This document shows, one piece after another, positions 57,982 to 64,000 of a stretch of DNA of 64,000 bases; position 1 is the first letter of the stretch, and each line of letters starts with the position of its first letter. The notes beneath the pieces were generated by a model. The model saw only the letters and a program-made list of their open reading frames with translations. It ran no database searches and was not told the DNA's origin. The translations under genes were made by a program, and so were the position numbers. Origin of the DNA: Arenimonas maotaiensis (GTDB taxonomy: Bacteria; Pseudomonadota; Gammaproteobacteria; Xanthomonadales; Xanthomonadaceae); NCBI RefSeq assembly GCF_014638745.1, contig NZ_BMFO01000001.1, positions 248,001-312,000 of the forward strand. Direction: 5' to 3'.

Positions 57982-58424
57982 GTAGGGGCGCTGCTTGCTG
58001 CGCCCATTGCGTTGAATGATCCGGGCGTTGCGTTGAATGATCCGGGCGTTGCGTTGAATGATCCGGGCGTTGCGTTGAATGATCCGGGCGCTGCGCTGAA
58101 TGATCCGGGCGTTGCGTTGAATGATCCGGGCGTTGCGTTGAATGATCCGGGCGCTGCGCTGAATGATCCGGGCGTTGCGTTGAATGATCCGGGCGTTGCG
58201 TTGAATGATCCGGGCGTTGCGTCGAATGATCCGGGCGCTGCGCTGAATGATCCGGGCGTTGCGTTGAATGATCCGGGCGTTGCGTCGAATGATCCGGGCG
58301 CTGCGCTGAATGATCCGGGCGTTGCGTTGAATGATCCGGGCGCTGCGCTGAATGATCCGGGCGTTGCGTTGAGTGATCCGGGCGCTGCGTTGAGTGATCC
58401 GGGCGCAGCAAGCAGCGCCCCTAC
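57982..58424. repeat. Repeat island: 24-bp inverted repeats enclosing a tandem array
   Basis: Perfect 24-bp inverted repeats lie at 57982-58005 and 58401-58424; each begins or ends with GTAGGGGCGCTGC and contains its own near-palindrome, like REP-type elements. They enclose the 21-bp tandem array exactly. No gene is supported here: the repeat stays open in all frames only because its period is a multiple of three. It separates the convergent XRE and pmbA genes and could act as a transcription barrier. Confidence 0.9.
58006..58404 (+). repeat. Tandem array, 19 copies of a 21-bp unit
   Basis: The unit is GTTGCGTTGAATGATCCGGG plus C, with few variants: GCTGCGCTG, GTTGCGTCG, and GAGTGATCC near the right end. 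All 19 copies keep the 21-bp period with no indels. The last copy runs into the right inverted repeat. There are no spacers between units, so it is not a CRISPR. Confidence 0.95.
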
Positions 58425-58431
58425 ATGTGGA

Positions 58432-59775
58432 TCAATCGTTGCCGGCCACCGTCATCTTGCCGACCAGGATCGAGCCGACGCGGATGTGCGAGCGGGTGTC
58501 GATATCGCTGCCGATGGCCTCGATGGCCGGCAGCATCTGCGCCAGATTGCCGGCGACGGTGAGTTCGTCGACCGCGTATTGGATCTCGCCGTTCTCGACC
58601 CAGAATCCGGCCGCGCCGCGCGAGTAGTCGCCGGTCAGCGTGTTCACGCCCTGGCCCATCAGCTCGGTCACCAGCAGGCCGGTGCCCATGGCCTTGATCA
58701 GGCTCGGCAGGTCGCCGGCGTTGGACGTGACGCGCAGGTTATGCACGCCGCCGGCGTTGCCGGTGCTCTGCAGGCCGAGCCGGCGCGCCGAATAGCTGCC
58801 GAGCAGATAGCGCCGGATGACGCCGCCGGCAACGATGGCGCTGGCCGCGGTGGCCACGCCTTCGGCGTCGAAATAGGCCGACCGGAAGCCGCGCACGATG
58901 TGCGGATCCTCGTACAACTCGACCCATTCCGGGAAGATCTGCCGGCCGATGGAATCCTGCAGGAAGCTGGCGTGGCGGTACAGGCTGCCGCCGGAGACCG
59001 CGCCCAGGAACGAACCGATCAAGCCGCGCGCCAGCTCCGGCGCGAACAGCACCGGATACTGGCCGGTCTTCACCGAACGCGGATTCAGGCGCGCCGCCGT
59101 GCGCTCGGCGGCCTTGCGGCCGATGGCCTCGGCCGGGTCCAGGCCGTCGAAGGCCAGCGCGGTGGAATACCAGTAGTCGCGCTGCATGGCCTGGTCCTTG
59201 CCGGCGATCAGCGAGCAGCTGAGCGAATAGTGCGTGCTGCGTTCGGCGCCGAAGAAACCGTGCGAGTTGGCGTACACCGCCGTGCTGCGGCCGCTGCTGA
59301 ACGAGGCGCCGTCGGAATTGCTGATGCCGTCGCGCGCCAGGCCGGCGGCTTCGCAGGCCAGCGCCAGCGCGATGCCCTGCCCGGCGTCGATTTCGGCCGG
59401 ATGCCAAAGGTCGAAGTCCATCACGCGCGTGGCCATGCGTTCGGCGTCGGCCAGGCCGGAGGCCGGATCGGCTTCGGTATAGCGCGCGATGGCGCAGGCC
59501 TGGGCCACGGTCTCGCGCAGCGATTCCGGACGCAAATCGGCGGTGCTGGCGGTGCCTTTGCGCTGGTCCATGTACACGGTGACCGCCACGCCCTGGTCGT
59601 TGGTGCGCTCCACGGTCTCCACCTCGCCCAGGCGCACGTTGGCGGCGAAGCCGGTGTCCTGCGACAGCGAAACCTCGGCCTGATGCGCGCCGCTGTCGCG
59701 GGCCAGGCGCAGGACCTGCTCGGCCAGGGTGTACAATGGCGCGGCATACGGCGGATCTGTGGGCGTGGTGTTCAT
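58432..59775 (-). CDS. pmbA: Metalloprotease-associated protein PmbA/TldE
   Basis: TldE/PmbA forms a heterodimeric protease with TldD, involved in microcin maturation and CcdA antitoxin degradation in E. coli. The 447-aa product has the VTVYMDQRKGTASTADL N-terminal region, VMDFDLWHPAEIDAGQGIAL, and the C-terminal GVNTLTGDYSRGAAGFWVEN characteristic of the family. The catalytic zinc motif is in TldD, not here. It is close to tldD with darP in between. Confidence 0.95.
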   Translation of the reverse strand: MNTTPTDPPYAAPLYTLAEQVLRLARDSGAHQAEVSLSQDTGFAANVRLGEVETVERTNDQGVAVTVYMDQRKGTASTADLRPESLRETVAQACAIARYTEADPASGLADAERMATRVMDFDLWHPAEIDAGQGIALALACEAAGLARDGISNSDGASFSSGRSTAVYANSHGFFGAERSTHYSLSCSLIAGKDQAMQRDYWYSTALAFDGLDPAEAIGRKAAERTAARLNPRSVKTGQYPVLFAPELARGLIGSFLGAVSGGSLYRHASFLQDSIGRQIFPEWVELYEDPHIVRGFRSAYFDAEGVATAASAIVAGGVIRRYLLGSYSARRLGLQSTGNAGGVHNLRVTSNAGDLPSLIKAMGTGLLVTELMGQGVNTLTGDYSRGAAGFWVENGEIQYAVDELTVAGNLAQMLPAIEAIGSDIDTRSHIRVGSILVGKMTVAGND

Positions 59776-59805
59776 GGTCTGGTATACCTGAATGGGATTG
59801 CGTGA

Positions 59806-60348
59806 ATGACGAAACGTGGCATCGATGAAGAAACCGGCGAATTCCTAGGCCCGAGCCGCGGCGAGGAACGCCGAGCCGCCCTGGCGGTGCTGGAGCTGGC
59901 CGCGCGCATGGTGGAACAGCCGATGGCGCGCCTGATGCAGATGCCGGTGTCCGAGGACATGCTGGCGCACATCGCGACGGCGCAGAAGATCACCGCGCAG
60001 ATCGCGCGCAAGCGCCAGATCCAATACGTGGCCAAGCAGATGCGCAAGGAAGAGGCGGAAACGCTCGATTCCTGGCGCGCGCTGCTGGACTTCGACAAGC
60101 AGGACGTGCGCCGCGAGATCGCCGAAGCGCACCGCATCGAAGCGCTGCGCGATAAATTGGTGGACGGCGACGCGAACGCCCTGACGCAATTGCTGGGCCA
60201 GTTTCCGCAGGCCGACAGCCAGCACATCCGCCAGCTGATCCGCAACGCGCAGTTCGAGCGGCAGAAGAACAAGCCGCCGCACGCCTACCGCGAACTGTTC
60301 CGCGTGCTGCGCGAGCTGCATCGGGAGCCTCCGGCCGCGCACGATTAA
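59806..60348 (+). CDS. darP: Ribosome-associated protein DarP (DUF615, YjgA)
   Basis: DarP promotes the final steps of 50S subunit assembly. The 180-aa product has the family pattern: [20 protein letters not shown] followed by AKQMRKEE, and [20 protein letters not shown] near the C-terminus. yjgA next to pmbA is the usual arrangement. The 3' end overlaps the convergent tldD by 4 bp. Confidence 0.96.
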   Translation: MTKRGIDEETGEFLGPSRGEERRAALAVLELAARMVEQPMARLMQMPVSEDMLAHIATAQKITAQIARKRQIQYVAKQMRKEEAETLDSWRALLDFDKQDVRREIAEAHRIEALRDKLVDGDANALTQLLGQFPQADSQHIRQLIRNAQFERQKNKPPHAYRELFRVLRELHREPPAAHD

Positions 60349-61790
60349 GCGTGCGTGCCGCCGACGGTCATGCCGTCGATCTTCAGACTCGGCTGACCGA
60401 CACCGACCGGCACGCTCTGGCCGTCCTTGCCGCAGATGCCGACGCCGGCGTCCAGCGCCAAATCGTTGCCGATCATGCTCACTTTGGTCATGGTGTCCGG
60501 GCCGTTGCCGATCAGGGTGGCGCCCTTCACCGGCCGGGTGATCTTGCCGTCCTCGATCAGATACGCCTCCGAGGCGGTGAACACGAACTTGCCGGAGGTG
60601 ATGTCGACCTGGCCGCCGCCGAAGTTCGGCGCGTACAGGCCCTTCTTCACCGAGGCGATGATCTCTTCCGGCGGCGTGCTGCCGGCCAGCATGTAGGTGT
60701 TGGTCATGCGCGGCATGGGCAGGTGCGCGAAGCTCTCGCGGCGGCCGTTGCCGGTGGGCGCCACACCCATCAGGCGCGCGTTCAGGGTGTCTTGCATGTA
60801 GCCGCGCAAGATGCCGTCCTCGATCAGCACGTTGCATTGGCTCGGGGTGCCTTCGTCGTCCACGCTCAGCGAACCGCGGCGCTTGGCCAGCGTGCCGTCG
60901 TCCACGATGGTGACGCCCTTGGCCGCCACGCGCTCGCCGATGCGGCCGGAATACACCGAAATGCCCTTGCGGTTGAAGTCGCCCTCCAGGCCGTGGCCGA
61001 CCGCCTCGTGCAGCAGCACGCCGGGCCAGCCGGAACCAAGCACCACCGGCATCACGCCGGCCGGGGCATCAATCGCTTCCAGATTGACCTGCGCCTGGCG
61101 CAAGGCCTCATCGGCGATTTCGAACGGACGCTTGCCGCTGAACAGCTCGGCGTAATCGAAGCGCCCGCCGCCGCCGGCATAGCCGGATTCGCGCCGGCCG
61201 TTCTGCTCCACGATGACCTGCACGTTGACCCGCACCAGCGGCCGGATGTCGGCCGCCAACACGCCCACCGAGTTCAGCACCAGCACGGTATCGACCGCGC
61301 CGGCCAGGCTGACCGTGGCCTTGATCACCCGCGGGTCCTTGGCGCGCACATAGGCGTCCACCGCGCGCAGCAGCGCCACTTTCTCGTCGGCCGGCATGGC
61401 CGCCACCGGGTCCAGGCCGTCGTACAGCGCCGTGGGCGCCGGGCCGCGGCCGGCCGTGCGGTGCGCCTGCGAAGCGCCGTTGGCCGAAATGCCGCGGGCG
61501 GCCAGGGCCGATTCGCGCAGGGCGGCGGCGTCCATGGCGTCGGAATAGGCGAAGCCGGTCTTCTCGCCGCTCACGGCGCGCACGCCCACGCCCTGCTCGA
61601 TGGAGTGGGCGCCGTCCTTCACGATGCCGTCCTCGAAGGTCCAGTTCTCGCGTTTGCTGTGCTGGAAGTAGAAATCGCCGAAGTCGATGCCGGGGCCCAT
61701 CAGGTCGCCCATGGCGCGGTCGATGCCATCCAGATCGAGGTTATAGGGGGTCAGCAGTTGCGCCGTGGCGCGGGTCAGTATGTCGGTCAT
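60345..61790 (-). CDS. tldD: Metalloprotease TldD
   Basis: The catalytic subunit of the TldD/TldE protease. The 481-aa product carries the HExxxH zinc motif in [19 protein letters not shown], and [20 protein letters not shown] in the C-terminal half. Length matches E. coli TldD (481). The start, [19 protein letters not shown], is 260 bp from the first cassette recombination site, so tldD is the last ordinary chromosomal gene before the integron array. Confidence 0.97.
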   Translation of the reverse strand: MTDILTRATAQLLTPYNLDLDGIDRAMGDLMGPGIDFGDFYFQHSKRENWTFEDGIVKDGAHSIEQGVGVRAVSGEKTGFAYSDAMDAAALRESALAARGISANGASQAHRTAGRGPAPTALYDGLDPVAAMPADEKVALLRAVDAYVRAKDPRVIKATVSLAGAVDTVLVLNSVGVLAADIRPLVRVNVQVIVEQNGRRESGYAGGGGRFDYAELFSGKRPFEIADEALRQAQVNLEAIDAPAGVMPVVLGSGWPGVLLHEAVGHGLEGDFNRKGISVYSGRIGERVAAKGVTIVDDGTLAKRRGSLSVDDEGTPSQCNVLIEDGILRGYMQDTLNARLMGVAPTGNGRRESFAHLPMPRMTNTYMLAGSTPPEEIIASVKKGLYAPNFGGGQVDITSGKFVFTASEAYLIEDGKITRPVKGATLIGNGPDTMTKVSMIGNDLALDAGVGICGKDGQSVPVGVGQPSLKIDGMTVGGTHA

Positions 61791-62043
61791 GGCCTATTTT
61801 AGCAGTCCGGGCCGTGAAGGGCTGGTGCCGCGCGCAGGCGGCGTTTCTCGGGCGTTTATCGGAGTCTTTCCGCCGTCATAACCCATATCGGGGCATTCTG
61901 GCCGTTAAAGCCCCCTAACGTCGCCGACGCGAATCCGGTGCCACGCGGAAAATAAGGCTGATTTCCCAAGACTTTTTCTAATTGAATAAATTTCAGAACT
62001 GATTTCTAATGGATTTATACGGCAATGACGCCGTCTATTAATA
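61791..62043. other. Integron-proximal spacer between tldD and the first cassette
   Basis: A 253-bp gap. The first ~150 bp is GC-rich and has no credible ORF. From about 61950 the composition turns AT-rich, continuing into the cassettes. I see no integrase gene or fragment of one. The last ~30 bases before the first core site could be an attI half-site or the right half of a decayed attC, but no convincing partner arm is found. Confidence 0.6.
61982..62010 (+). promoter_or_regulatory. Candidate cassette-array promoter (Pc-like)
   Basis: TTGAAT (61982-61987), 17-bp spacer, TCTAAT (62005-62010): four of six and five of six matches to the sigma-70 consensus. It points into the array, 34 bp before the first core site, as expected for an integron cassette promoter. 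Confidence 0.5.
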
Positions 62044-62050
62044 GTTAGGC
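62044..62050 (+). other. First core recombination site (GTTAGGC), array entry point
   Basis: GTTAGGC matches the R' consensus GTTRRRY. It precedes the first cassette ORF by 7 bp. In an integron this position belongs to attI or to the last attC of an upstream cassette; which applies here is unresolved. Confidence 0.7.
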
Positions 62051-62486
62051 ACTTTAAATGCAGCGCGACATCGCACCACAAGCAAAAAATTCTGTAACAC
62101 TAGAAAGCCTTGTTGGCGCAATGTTGCTATCAGCTGCATTTCTGGTATACGGGGCTTATGGCCTTTATCAGAACGACCTTCTCTTGCCAACCCGAGTTGG
62201 AATTCAACATTTACAGAGCATAGATGCAGTTGCCTTTTATGCTGTAGTTCTCATTGCTGTTCCAACCAATGCAATTAAGCTACGCGAGTGGATGAAACAT
62301 GGAGACGGAAACAGTAATGCCTTTAAAACTGCTGATTTCTATTCAAAACTTTCTGTTTATGCGTACATCGTATTTCTTATTATTGATATTTTTTCGTGAA
62401 GTGCCTAACTAGTCATCCAAGCGGACAGCCGCCCCGTTACTTGGTATTCTGATTCTGTTCGCGGCGGCAGCCGCTTAATTCAATCG
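62045..62486 (+). mobile_element. Gene cassette 1 (unknown membrane protein)
   Basis: A 442-bp cassette running from the crossover point in the first GTTAGGC to the crossover in attC at 62486. It holds a single ORF in array orientation and its own attC, the standard cassette build. AT-rich compared with the chromosome. Confidence 0.85.
62058..62399 (+). CDS. Cassette-encoded membrane protein, unknown function
   Basis: A 113-aa protein with three likely transmembrane helices: about 19-37 (LVGAMLLSAAFLVYGAYGLY), 53-70 (AVAFYAVVLIAVPTNAIKL region) and 93-112 (LSVYAYIVFLIIDIF). A charged loop REWMKHGDGNSN separates the last two. I do not recognise the family. There is no Shine-Dalgarno before the ATG, common for first cassettes that rely on the array promoter. 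Low GC and codon use differ clearly from the upstream chromosome, indicating foreign origin. Confidence 0.75.
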   Translation: MQRDIAPQAKNSVTLESLVGAMLLSAAFLVYGAYGLYQNDLLLPTRVGIQHLQSIDAVAFYAVVLIAVPTNAIKLREWMKHGDGNSNAFKTADFYSKLSVYAYIVFLIIDIFS

Positions 62487-62492
62487 TTAGAC
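62403..62492 (+). other. attC site of cassette 1 (90 bp)
   Basis: R'' GCCTAAC at 62403-62409 and R' GTTAGAC at 62486-62492. The inner pair is L'' CAAGCGG (62418-62424) with L' CCGCTTAA (62471-62478). A variable 46-bp middle includes a GC hairpin. The site begins 4 bp past the cassette-1 stop codon. Confidence 0.9.
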
Positions 62493-63342
62493 ATCATGAG
62501 GGTAGCGGTGACCATCGAAATTTCGAACCAACTATCAGAGGTGCTAAGCGTCATTGAGCGCCATCTGGAATCAACGTTGCTGGCCGTGCATTTGTACGGC
62601 TCCGCAGTGGATGGCGGCCTGAAGCCATACAGCGATATTGATTTGTTGGTTACTGTGGCCGTAAAGCTTGATGAAACGACGCGGCGAGCATTGCTCAATG
62701 ACCTTATGGAGGCTTCGGCTTTCCCTGGCGAGAGCGAGACGCTCCGCGCTATAGAAGTCACCCTTGTCGTGCATGACGACATCATCCCGTGGCGTTATCC
62801 GGCTAAGCGCGAGCTGCAATTTGGAGAATGGCAGCGCAATGACATTCTTGCGGGTATCTTCGAGCCAGCCATGATCGACATTGATCTAGCTATCCTGCTT
62901 ACAAAAGCAAGAGAACATAGCGTTGCCTTGGTAGGTCCGGCAGCGGAGGAATTCTTTGACCCGGTTCCTGAACAGGATCTATTCGAGGCGCTGAGGGAAA
63001 CCTTGAAGCTATGGAACTCGCAGCCCGACTGGGCCGGCGATGAGCGAAATGTAGTGCTTACGTTGTCCCGCATTTGGTACAGCGCAATAACCGGCAAAAT
63101 CGCGCCGAAGGATGTCGCTGCCGACTGGGCAATAAAACGCCTACCTGCCCAGTATCAGCCCGTCTTACTTGAAGCTAAGCAAGCTTATCTGGGACAAAAA
63201 GAAGATCACTTGGCCTCACGCGCAGATCACTTGGAAGAATTTATTCGCTTTGTGAAAGGCGAGATCATCAAGTCAGTTGGTAAATGATGTCTAACAATTC
63301 GTTCAAGCCGACCGCGCTACGCGCGGCGGCTTAACTCCGGCG
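62487..63342 (+). mobile_element. Gene cassette 2 (aadA2)
   Basis: An 856-bp cassette bounded by crossover points at 62486/62487 and 63342/63343. The size and both ends agree with the aadA2 cassette of clinical class 1 integrons as I recall it. Confidence 0.92.
62496..63287 (+). CDS. aadA2: Aminoglycoside (3'')(9) adenylyltransferase, streptomycin/spectinomycin resistance
   Basis: ANT(3'')-Ia adenylates streptomycin and spectinomycin, inactivating both. The 263-aa product contains the nucleotidyltransferase motif HLYGSAVDGGLKPYSDIDLL, with the Gly-Ser pair and Asp-x-Asp metal ligands, then IPWRYPAKRELQFGEWQRND. Diagnostic stretches such as LMEASAFPGESETLRAIEVT and WNSQPDWAGDERNVVLTL agree with AadA2 rather than AadA1. 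The 792-bp ATG form is given; a GTG at 62508 preceded by GAGGG would give 259 aa. Base composition and context show recent acquisition by cassette insertion. Confidence 0.96.
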   Translation: MRVAVTIEISNQLSEVLSVIERHLESTLLAVHLYGSAVDGGLKPYSDIDLLVTVAVKLDETTRRALLNDLMEASAFPGESETLRAIEVTLVVHDDIIPWRYPAKRELQFGEWQRNDILAGIFEPAMIDIDLAILLTKAREHSVALVGPAAEEFFDPVPEQDLFEALRETLKLWNSQPDWAGDERNVVLTLSRIWYSAITGKIAPKDVAADWAIKRLPAQYQPVLLEAKQAYLGQKEDHLASRADHLEEFIRFVKGEIIKSVGK

Positions 63343-63348
63343 TTAGGT
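63289..63348 (+). other. attC site of the aadA2 cassette (60 bp)
   Basis: R'' GTCTAAC (63289-63295), then CAAGCCG paired with CGGCTTAA, the tip CGCGCTACGCGCG, and R' GTTAGGT (63342-63348). This is the compact 60-bp site known for aadA cassettes. Confidence 0.95.
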
Positions 63349-63381
63349 AACAAGTCCCACCCTCAAAGAGGAATCAAACCA

Positions 63382-63993
63382 ATGTCAGATTGCGGCTGCG
63401 GCGCAGAGCAAGCAGAGAAGCTAGAAAGAACTACTCTGGCCTATCTTCTTTCTATCAATGGGGTAATGTTCGTGGTTGAGGCTGCGTTAGGCTTCTACGC
63501 CCAATCAACCGGCCTTATCGCAGATTCATTGGACATGCTAGCGGATGCTACCGTTTACGGAATATCACTTTACGTCGTAGGTAAAGGCATTTCTCAGCAA
63601 GCAAAAGCAGCAAGTGTAAGCGGTGTACTCCAAATCATTCTCGGTCTTGGAGTCCTTTTTGAGGTTGTGCGTCGCTCACTCTATGGAAGCGAACCTCAAA
63701 GCATGCTCATCATGGCTGTCGGGCTTCTAGCGCTAATAGCTAACGTAGCCTGCCTAATGCTCATATCCAAGCACCGAGACGGCGGGGTTCACATGCGAGC
63801 ATCCTGGATATTCTCCACAAATGACGTAATTGCTAACGTTGGCGTCATCTGTTCTGGCGCTCTCGTTTGGCTCCTCGGTAGTAGATACCCAGATTTAGTT
63901 ATCGGGGCAATAATATCCGCCGTAGTAGTCAGAGGCGGCATAAAAATTCTTAAAGATGCCAAAGCAACCAAATCCCAAGAAATTGTTACCTAA
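63382..63993 (+). CDS. CDF-like cation transporter encoded in a cassette
   Basis: A 203-aa membrane protein with about five or six helices and the CDF layout but no cytoplasmic C-terminal domain. Residues 4-6 read CGC, a possible metal-binding pair. The TM2 metal motif is LIADSLDMLADA, with Asp where CDF zinc transporters have His. The TM5 motif is STNDVIANVGVI: one Asp remains, but the His four residues before it is replaced by Phe. The site is therefore non-canonical; it may transport another ion or have lost transport. GAGGA lies 9-13 bp before the ATG. The stop codon overlaps the next attC. Confidence 0.8.
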   Translation: MSDCGCGAEQAEKLERTTLAYLLSINGVMFVVEAALGFYAQSTGLIADSLDMLADATVYGISLYVVGKGISQQAKAASVSGVLQIILGLGVLFEVVRRSLYGSEPQSMLIMAVGLLALIANVACLMLISKHRDGGVHMRASWIFSTNDVIANVGVICSGALVWLLGSRYPDLVIGAIISAVVVRGGIKILKDAKATKSQEIVT

Positions 63994-64000
63994 CAATGCC
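63988..64000 (+). other. Partial attC of cassette 3 (cut by window end)
   Basis: ACCTAAC at 63988-63994 fits the R'' consensus RYYYAAC and overlaps the stop codon of the cassette-3 gene. The rest of the site lies outside the window. Confidence 0.75.

Larger units (their letters stand above)
63343..64000 (+). mobile_element. Gene cassette 3 (cation transporter-like), right end outside window
   Basis: Begins at the crossover in GTTAGGT and contains one ORF in array orientation. Its attC starts at 63988 and is cut by the window end, so the array continues. Confidence 0.85.

Noticed and set aside
58006-58404. Tandem array considered as a CRISPR
   Set aside because: Units abut with no spacers, the repeat is only 21 bp, and no cas gene is near.
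57500-58411. A 303-aa minus-strand frame made of repeated QRPDHST/QRPDHSA heptads, and a plus-strand frame of NDPGVAL heptads
   Set aside because: Both are translations of the 21-bp tandem array, which is open in every frame because the period is divisible by three. No start signal, and the flanks are antisense to other genes.
61905-61935. CCCCTAAC and GTTAAAG considered as an extra attC or attI upstream of cassette 1
   Set aside because: Neither fits the core consensus (RYYYAAC, GTTRRRY) exactly, and the inner arms do not pair well with the sequence before 62044.

Overview
This window is high-GC, densely packed chromosomal DNA from a gammaproteobacterium. It most resembles the Lysobacterales (Xanthomonadales). 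The basis is gene order and family type: an arsC-like/dapE/asnB group next to dapD-glnD-map; rpsB-tsf-pyrH-frr-uppS-cdsA-dxr-rseP-bamA-lpxD-fabZ-lpxA-lpxB-rnhB-dnaE-accA-tilS; and minCDE followed by a small HExxH protein. Nothing in the window fixes the genus.

Layout. 1-9.4 kb: the tail of psd, a DUF4153 membrane protein, a secreted EEP-family phosphatase/nuclease, purT, a lipoprotein, then an SPFH / Arc-type / alpha-beta hydrolase / PH-domain / M15 peptidase cluster. 9.4-16.6 kb (minus strand): an AlkA-type glycosylase, an ABC transporter with a permease-GldG fusion, an SRPBCC-like membrane protein and a NarL-type two-component pair. 16.7-22.8 kb (plus): a GNAT protein, minCDE, an HEACH protein, an M2 dipeptidase and a Rieske oxygenase. 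22.8-26.6 kb: a Bcr/CflA efflux pump with an overlapping 57-aa membrane protein, then parC. 26.65-34.6 kb: two broken genes meeting at a junction, then asnB, dapE, an arsC-like gene, dapD, glnD and map on the minus strand. 34.6-57.2 kb (plus): the conserved translation, cell-envelope, lipid A and replication operons. 57.3-61.8 kb: a membrane-protein/XRE pair, a tandem-repeat island, pmbA, darP and tldD. 61.8-64.0 kb: AT-rich integron gene cassettes.

Two signals stand out. First, upstream of asnB there is a 26-codon leader ORF with five Asn codons in six, followed by a strong intrinsic terminator and an alternative pairing that would block it. This looks like an asparagine-responsive attenuator controlling asparagine synthetase. 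The leader ATG falls almost exactly where a promoter overlapping the dapE stop codon would start transcription. Second, directly after tldD lies an array of at least three gene cassettes with recognisable attC sites but no integrase in the window. The second cassette is a match to the clinical aadA2 streptomycin/spectinomycin cassette. It sits between an unknown membrane-protein cassette and a CDF-like cation-transporter cassette.

Other irregular items are the rearrangement or assembly junction near 26.74 kb, where two convergent genes are both cut; a 19-copy 21-bp tandem array enclosed by perfect 24-bp inverted repeats; and an operator-like nested palindrome in front of the membrane-protein/XRE pair. 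Everything here was read by eye from sequence. Family names rest on motifs and recalled family sequences, not on searches.
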